Shown here piece by piece: positions 59,622 through 64,000 of a DNA stretch of 64,000 nt. Both the position numbers and the translations under genes were made by a program. Under the pieces are notes generated by a model. The model had not been told where the DNA came from. It searched no databases and worked only from the letters and a program-made list of their open reading frames with translations. Source of the stretch: JACKDW01 sp964621785 (lineage in GTDB: Bacteria > Myxococcota_A > Polyangia > Nannocystales > Nannocystaceae). Location of the stretch: positions 62,001 through 126,000 of the forward strand of contig CAZUPD010000006.1 of NCBI GenBank assembly GCA_964621785.1. The letters run 5' to 3'. Numbering within the stretch: position 1 is the stretch's first letter; every line of letters starts with the position of its first letter.

Positions 59622-60938
59622 CTACGCGTCGCCCAGATGCCACGAGCGGGCGACCAGGTCGTCGATGATGGCACGTGACCGGTGGCCCCAGATCGGATGT
59701 TCCACCCTGGCCAGGTCGTCGGCCAGACGAATCGCGGCGGCCGACGTGGTCAACCCTTCGCGCTCGGCCATCTGCAGAGCCCTTCGTGTAATCACAAAAA
59801 CCGAGTTCTCCCACTCGCGACCAAAGTGACGCTCGATCGCCGGATCGTGCGAGAGGCGTCCGTACTGTTCGTTGGCGCAGTGAACAATGCCCATCCGGTT
59901 GCACAAAAAATCGGGGACGTAGACGATGCCGCGCTCGCGCAGGGCCGTGGCGTCGCGGTCCTCGTGGCGCAGCTGGTTGTTGGCCGCCCCGCACACGATT
60001 TTGCTGCGCAACATCGGAATTGTCGTTGGGTCGAGGATCCCGCCCAACGCGTTGGGGGCAAAAATATCGCAGGCTTCGGCGAAGATAGCGAGGTCGCTGG
60101 GGTCGACGCAACGGACCTCGACGGCCTGGCCAGCATATCTTGTGCATACATCTTCACACCGTTCGGCGGAAATGTCTGCGGCGACCACCCGGGCCCCGCG
60201 GGTCAGGAGCTCGCCGACCATCGCGGTTGCGACATTGCCGAGGCCCTGCATGGCGACCTTCTTCCCGTGCAAGATTCCGAGGTCGAGGTGGGCGAGGGCA
60301 GCTTCCATTGCACATACAACACCCTTGGCGGTGGCCGGGGACGGGTTGCCCGAGCCGCCGAGGGCAGGCGGGATGCAGGTCGTGAACCGGGTCGTTGCAA
60401 ATACACTCGACATGTCGACCGCCCGTGTACCTGCATCTTCGGCCGTGACATAGCAGCCCCCGAGGGAGGTCACAAACTGTCCGTATTCGCGGTACACCGC
60501 CTCGCGAAACGCAGGGTCGCGGTGACGATCGCCGGGGGGCCTGGCGATGATTCCCTTGCCGCCACCCCACCACAGCCCGGCCAGTGCATTCTTTCGTGTC
60601 ATCCCCAGGGAGAGCCGCAGACCATCCCGCAAAAACTCGCCCACAGACGGGTAGGGCCAAAACCGCAGACCACCCTGGGACTGACCGCGACGAGTGCCGT
60701 GGATAAACGCTCCGAACAATTCGCCGGTGTGCCGGCTGACCTCGAAAAACATTCCCTCGTGGGCGTCATAGTCGGGATTTGCCGCCACCAGCCACTCGGC
60801 GATCGGCTGCAACCCTGGATGGGAGACCGAAATCTCGCCGTCACTGCCGGTGACGACAAAGGCACGGCGCTGGCCCAAGGACTCGAGATAACGACCAAAC
60901 TCTGCGAGATCGAGCTCGACCACAGGGGGTACTTGCAT
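59622..60938 (-). CDS. Glu/Leu/Phe/Val dehydrogenase family protein
   Basis: 438 residues. GGLRFWPYPSVGEFLRDGLR, KNALAGLWWGGGKGII (catalytic Lys region, GGGKG) and VTAEDAGTRAVDMSSV are family blocks; the Rossmann domain has VAMQGLGNVATAMVGELLTR (GxGxxA) and a following acidic VVAADIS, indicating NAD preference. FAPNALGGIL and VCGAANNQLRH complete it. These enzymes oxidatively deaminate an L-amino acid; leucine dehydrogenase is the nearest reading, but glutamate cannot be excluded. Length is longer than LeuDH (~365), mainly at both ends. Upstream gap 111 bases. Confidence 0.87.
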   Translation of the reverse strand: MQVPPVVELDLAEFGRYLESLGQRRAFVVTGSDGEISVSHPGLQPIAEWLVAANPDYDAHEGMFFEVSRHTGELFGAFIHGTRRGQSQGGLRFWPYPSVGEFLRDGLRLSLGMTRKNALAGLWWGGGKGIIARPPGDRHRDPAFREAVYREYGQFVTSLGGCYVTAEDAGTRAVDMSSVFATTRFTTCIPPALGGSGNPSPATAKGVVCAMEAALAHLDLGILHGKKVAMQGLGNVATAMVGELLTRGARVVAADISAERCEDVCTRYAGQAVEVRCVDPSDLAIFAEACDIFAPNALGGILDPTTIPMLRSKIVCGAANNQLRHEDRDATALRERGIVYVPDFLCNRMGIVHCANEQYGRLSHDPAIERHFGREWENSVFVITRRALQMAEREGLTTSAAAIRLADDLARVEHPIWGHRSRAIIDDLVARSWHLGDA

Positions 60939-61049
60939 GGCCGGAAGATATCAGTCCGAACAACGGAGTCGGTCGCTGGTAAGGTGTGCGTCTGGCCTGC
61001 GAATTTAGCTGCACAGCATTTACGATTGCTGGCAGTGAACGTTCCGATG

Positions 61050-62222
61050 TCAGCCGTCTTCGGCCGTGCCGGTTTCCGGCCGCTCGAGGCCGACGCCCAG
61101 CAGGCTCAACCCCTTCACCCCGGTGTCGCGGTCGAGCACCTTCTCCTGGGTTGCGTAGCGAAACATCGGGTTGCGCGAACGGTTTTTGGTGTCGTCGAGG
61201 CGGGTCTGAAAGTCGCTGAGGCGCTGGACTTGGTAGGCCCACAACGAATCCGCGTGGATCCATTCCTTGTCGTAGATCGTCCGCAGTACCACCGACTTGT
61301 CGTCACCTTTGAGGTTGCGGATGTTGTTGCGGTAATTTTGCGTGTAGCGGAAGTATTCCTCGGCATTGCTGAGGTAGACCACGCGGACGGGCACATCGAG
61401 CTCGGCCGCGACCTTGCCGACCGTTTGCATCGAATTGGCCCCCGCGAGGTCACCGGGCATCGCCCGGATCCGGTCGTTTTGGAACAGCTTGCGGACGTGT
61501 GCATACATCTCGGGGTTGGACAGCCACGAGCTCTGTTCGCCGTCGCGGTTGCGGCGGATGACATGGCGAAGATGCCGATACACCGTTTCTCGGCTGGCCC
61601 GGTAGTAGCGGAGCAGGAGGGTGCGTTCCTTTTCGGGAAAGTCCTTAAAAGCGGCGGTGAGCAGCTCGAGCGAGTCGTCTTGGTTGCTCTCTTCAAACCT
61701 CTCGTGCAGTTGCTCGGGCGTTTGCGAGGCTTCGATCAGGACTTCGTAAATGCGGTGGAGGTAGACGACCCGAATGTCGATGTCGAGCAGGAACGCGAGC
61801 TCCGAGCGGGCCTTTGCCAAGACGGTGTAGTTCTGGTCCGAGCCAACACCGACATAAGCCCCGGCGATCCCGTCGATGTAGGGAAACCACACGTCGTGGC
61901 GACTCTCGTTGCTCTTGACGTAGTGGATCTCAGTGGGGATGGGCGCATCGGCCTCGCCAGACAGGAAGATCGTCTGTTGCTCCGCAGAGAGAACGGCATA
62001 GGGATCGACCGGTTCAGGCTCGGGTTCGGGCTCGGGGACCGGTACGGCCTCGGCCACCGGTTGCGGGGCAGGGGCCACCTCAGGCGCGGGTTGGACATCC
62101 GGGGGCGGCGTCGGACTGTCCGCCGGAGGTTGTTTGTCACAGCCAGGCTGGTGCAGTCCGGCGACGAGAAGGAGCAGGCAGGCAGACAGCATTCGGGTAG
62201 CGGTGCCGGTCATCACGGGCAT
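61050..62222 (-). CDS. Lipoprotein with conserved-looking SNESRHDVWFPY domain, unknown function
   Basis: 390 residues. Signal CLLLLVAGLHQPGCDK (lipobox QPGC) from the ATG at 62222, another in-frame ATG at 62213. A long Pro/Glu/Val/Ala linker with a PEPEPEPEP run spans ~30-75. The globular domain (~80-390) has KSNESRHDVWFPYIDGIAGA, YVGVGSDQNYTVLAKARSEL, FLLDIDIRVVYLHRIYEVLI and VRVVYLSNAEEYFRYTQNYR. This reads like the LIC_10091-type domain seen in spirochaetes and myxobacteria, from memory and not verified; an SAM- or nucleotide-binding fold is possible. Function unknown. Confidence 0.78.
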   Translation of the reverse strand: MPVMTGTATRMLSACLLLLVAGLHQPGCDKQPPADSPTPPPDVQPAPEVAPAPQPVAEAVPVPEPEPEPEPVDPYAVLSAEQQTIFLSGEADAPIPTEIHYVKSNESRHDVWFPYIDGIAGAYVGVGSDQNYTVLAKARSELAFLLDIDIRVVYLHRIYEVLIEASQTPEQLHERFEESNQDDSLELLTAAFKDFPEKERTLLLRYYRASRETVYRHLRHVIRRNRDGEQSSWLSNPEMYAHVRKLFQNDRIRAMPGDLAGANSMQTVGKVAAELDVPVRVVYLSNAEEYFRYTQNYRNNIRNLKGDDKSVVLRTIYDKEWIHADSLWAYQVQRLSDFQTRLDDTKNRSRNPMFRYATQEKVLDRDTGVKGLSLLGVGLERPETGTAEDG

Positions 62223-62382
62223 CTATGCCACGGTTGCCCGGAGATTGCCTGTTTGTGGCGCGTTCGGGTGCTCACGGGAGCGCACACATTTTTCTGCATG
62301 GATGCCACCCCATCGCGGCCTGTGAGTTGAACCGAAGCTCCGCGGAGTTGATTTTACCATCGGGCTTTTGTACGCCGCCTCG

Positions 62383-63117
62383 ATGTCGATTCGTACAGCA
62401 TTCGCCGAGCTCCGGGCGGCGGCAGGCACCACCCAGCAACTGCGCCACAAGGCCCGCAGCGCCTGGCAAAGTGTGCGCACGCTCCTCGACCGCAACGAAC
62501 GCATGCGCCGGTACGACCGTTTGCGATCCTTGGGACTCGCCGACCAGTTCCCGACCGACTGGCAGCTCATCCTCGCATCGTATGATATGTTGGTCGACTT
62601 TTTACTGCCGTCGAACCGCGAGTTCTACGAACAATATGGACGCAGTCACTGGTGGGCCCAAGTCCTACGATTTGTCGACGATCCGAGTTCCATGCTCGAT
62701 CCGACGGGCTTCGGGATCAGCCAGCAGGTGATCGTCTCACACCTCGTTCAAGTCGTCCACACCTCGGCCGGTTACGACGTTGCACTGTTGGCAATGTTTG
62801 AAGATGGCCTCGCCCGCCTGCGGGTCGAACTCCAACAACTCATTGACGGTACCCATCCACGGCAACAGATCATTGAGACGCTCGTCGAACGGGTGGACTA
62901 TCACCAAAAGCTGCTCGCTGCACTCGATCAATTCGAACGCGACCCGGTTCAACATTGGCAAGTGCGGACCTGCGAACCACCACGGGAATGTGAACCGTTG
63001 CTCGAATGGGGCCTCGAAACGTTTGGTACACCAGGGCGTCTGCTGGCCTATGGTTGTCGCCTGCCGGCCACACCGATCGACTCGTTGCGCCTGTGGTGGA
63101 GCGGCGAGAAACCGTAG
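62383..63117 (+). CDS. Hypothetical soluble protein
   Basis: 244 residues from the ATG at 62383 (a TTG 15 bases upstream is in frame). Almost wholly helical in look, with no signal or membrane helix: TAFAELRAAAGTTQQLRHKA, DWQLILASYDMLVDFLLPSN, YDVALLAMFEDGLARLRVEL, QQIIETLVERVDYHQKLLAA. The end is less charged (LLAYGCRLPATPIDSLRLWW). No family recognised. It stands between a divergent lipoprotein gene and the CpxP-like gene. Confidence 0.72.
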   Translation: MSIRTAFAELRAAAGTTQQLRHKARSAWQSVRTLLDRNERMRRYDRLRSLGLADQFPTDWQLILASYDMLVDFLLPSNREFYEQYGRSHWWAQVLRFVDDPSSMLDPTGFGISQQVIVSHLVQVVHTSAGYDVALLAMFEDGLARLRVELQQLIDGTHPRQQIIETLVERVDYHQKLLAALDQFERDPVQHWQVRTCEPPRECEPLLEWGLETFGTPGRLLAYGCRLPATPIDSLRLWWSGEKP

Positions 63118-63344
63118 CGGATCTGACTCTATCGAGCGATACCTTGTGTTGAGCACAAGCACACACGTGGCGTTCGGCGGCCCGTGAGTCGGTGGAGGGC
63201 AGGTCATCGCGACCAGAAAAAAAAGCACCGGCCTTGACGAACGCTTGGTCCGGTCGCAACCTTCTGCCCGTGCGAGGCACAGTGCCCGTACATGTTGAAA
63301 CCCGTCGGGAGCGAACTTGCCCCGACGAAGGAGAACAATCGAAA

Positions 63345-63818
63345 ATGATACCCAAAATTGCGCAATTCATGCGTCACGTTCGCAATCGCCATTGTGGTTG
63401 CAATCCGCATATGCACGGTCACGGACACGGCTGTGGGCCACGTCATCGCCACGGAATGCAGGGAATGTTCGGAGGTAGCGGCTTCGGTGTCCGTCGACCC
63501 CTCCGGTTTTTAGGCCACCGCCTCGGACTGAGCGACGAGCAAATCGCAGTACTCGCACAGGCCCTTGACGAGCTCAAGACAGAGCGCGCCCAAGCGGCAG
63601 TCGACGAGCGACGCGCATCGGCGAAGTTGGCCGGCCTGTTGACTTCGGAGACCTTCGACGAAGATGCGATGGGCGAGGTTGTCGAAGCCCGAGTCGCCAC
63701 CGCAAGGCGCGTGGCAGAATCGATGGTCAACGCCCTGCGAGAGGTCCATGGGGTGCTCGCAGAGGGTCAGCGAGGCAAGCTGGCAACGCTGATCCGCGGC
63801 GGCGTACTACATTTTTAG
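63345..63818 (+). CDS. CpxP/Spy-like protein with His/Cys-rich N-terminus
   Basis: 157 residues from the ATG at 63345, with AAGGAG 11 bases upstream; a longer open frame before it looks non-coding. Residues ~15-45 are packed with His, Cys and Gly (HCGCNPHMHGHGHGCGPRHR), a likely metal-binding region. The rest (~50-157) is helical with the FLGHRLGLSDEQIAVLAQAL then LDELKTERAQA hairpin typical of CpxP/Spy/zinc-resistance-type proteins. No signal peptide is visible, unusual for the family, so it may be cytoplasmic or a different branch. Possible role in metal stress, by resemblance. Confidence 0.72.
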   Translation: MIPKIAQFMRHVRNRHCGCNPHMHGHGHGCGPRHRHGMQGMFGGSGFGVRRPLRFLGHRLGLSDEQIAVLAQALDELKTERAQAAVDERRASAKLAGLLTSETFDEDAMGEVVEARVATARRVAESMVNALREVHGVLAEGQRGKLATLIRGGVLHF

Positions 63819-63873
63819 AAAGTCGCGTCGATACATCCGGTCGCGTGACCATCGCGGCCGGGTTTTAGAATGA

Positions 63874-63889
63874 GTATTCTTGCGAATAC
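63874..63889. promoter_or_regulatory. Short inverted repeat (operator-like)
   Basis: GTATTC at 63874-63879 and GAATAC at 63884-63889 with a 4-base spacer, in the gap after the CpxP-like gene and before the last ORF of the window. Confidence 0.35.
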
Positions 63890-63935
63890 AACGAACCGAG
63901 TAGAGTTTCAGCGGCGCTCGGCCCCACGCCTTCCG

Positions 63936-64000
63936 ATGTCGCCGACGCGACCGTCGGGTAAGGGGGATCCGGCCTATGGTTTTGGACGGCTTTCCGAGTG
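63936..64000 (+). CDS. Start of an ORF running off the right edge (partial)
   Basis: An ATG at 63936 opens a frame to the end of the window: about 21 residues, MSPTRPSGKGDPAYGFGRLS, with G/C at most third codon positions. No ribosome binding site is clear, and the fragment is too short to classify. Confidence 0.3.
   Translation, partial: MSPTRPSGKGDPAYGFGRLSE

Noticed and set aside
59682..62330. Very long plus-strand open frame (about 880 codons)
   Set aside because: It lies antisense to the dehydrogenase and lipoprotein genes, which have clear motifs. Its translation has no family blocks and reflects GC-rich codon structure on the other strand.
63143..63159. Small hairpin CTTGTG/CACAAG after the 62383 gene
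   Set aside because: Six-base stem and no T-run; too weak to call a terminator.
1..64000. rRNA, tRNA, CRISPR arrays, insertion sequences, phage or plasmid genes
   Set aside because: Searched by eye for rRNA cores, tRNA-like cloverleaf ends, repeat-spacer arrays and transposase or integrase motifs; none was convincing. Short RNAs could be missed without a covariance search.

Overview
The window looks like a chromosomal segment of a GC-rich myxobacterium (Myxococcota). A Nannocystis/Haliangium-type relative is the best guess. This is inferred from gene content: Hanks-type Ser/Thr kinases (one a 2,039-residue multidomain kinase), about ten lipoproteins with Thr/Ser/Asp/Glu-rich linkers behind the lipobox, DUF4215-type and MopE-type Cys/Asp repeats, PAS-STAS regulators and short translationally coupled operons. 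No rRNA, tRNA, CRISPR array, transposase, integrase or phage gene was recognised. The gene order reads as ordinary chromosome with a large cell-surface share, not as an island.

Layout. 1-12.3 kb: a truncated methyltransferase with a membrane tail, a small lipoprotein, a lone arginine deiminase (arcA), a glycerophosphodiester phosphodiesterase, a doubled V4R-domain protein coupled to a 93-residue protein, a PAS-PAS-STAS regulator, a cupin, an ArsI-type dioxygenase next to an ECF sigma factor (both with Cys-pair tails), a TM2 protein, two small unknowns and a lipase-like lipoprotein. 12.4-18.5 kb: one gene for a kinase-pseudokinase-AAA-helical repeat-GAF-cyclase-like protein. 18.9-22.6 kb: an operon of a haem-motif lipoprotein, a Tat-exported DUF1501 protein and a cytochrome c-like lipoprotein. 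22.6-29.6 kb: an unrecognised protein with an Asp/Ser tail, an AhpD-like protein, a beta-propeller lipoprotein and an Ig-like/lamin-tail surface protein. 29.7-35.8 kb: recD2, a lipoprotein with a possible MACPF signature, a BASS-family transporter and a zinc-fold protein. 35.9-41.7 kb: a Cys-rich lipoprotein, a Bax inhibitor-1 protein with a clear terminator, a three-gene ABC-2 exporter operon, a small lipoprotein and a GNAT acetyltransferase. 42.0-46.5 kb: a membrane ATPase translationally coupled to an MscS channel. 46.8-54.2 kb: an 11-repeat DUF4215 lipoprotein, a cytochrome P450, a MopE-repeat lipoprotein, a second Cys-rich lipoprotein and a two-TM protein. 54.2-64 kb: a transmembrane Ser/Thr kinase, a PAS-STAS protein, an M13 peptidase, a Leu/Glu-type dehydrogenase, a conserved-looking lipoprotein, an unknown, a His/Cys-rich CpxP-like protein and the start of one more ORF.

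How the parts fit. Much of the window serves the envelope: surface lipoproteins, transporters, secreted hydrolases and a channel. The rest is signalling (two kinases, two STAS proteins, one ECF sigma factor) and stand-alone metabolism or repair enzymes. The best candidate for an undescribed system is the coupled pair at 41970-46546. Its first gene encodes a secreted-N-terminus, multi-pass protein carrying a cytoplasmic P-loop ATPase and a winged-helix-like end. Its second encodes an MscS-type channel whose start codon overlaps the first gene's stop. Secondary candidates are the ArsI plus Cys-tailed sigma pair, the V4R plus small-protein pair, and the MACPF-like lipoprotein.
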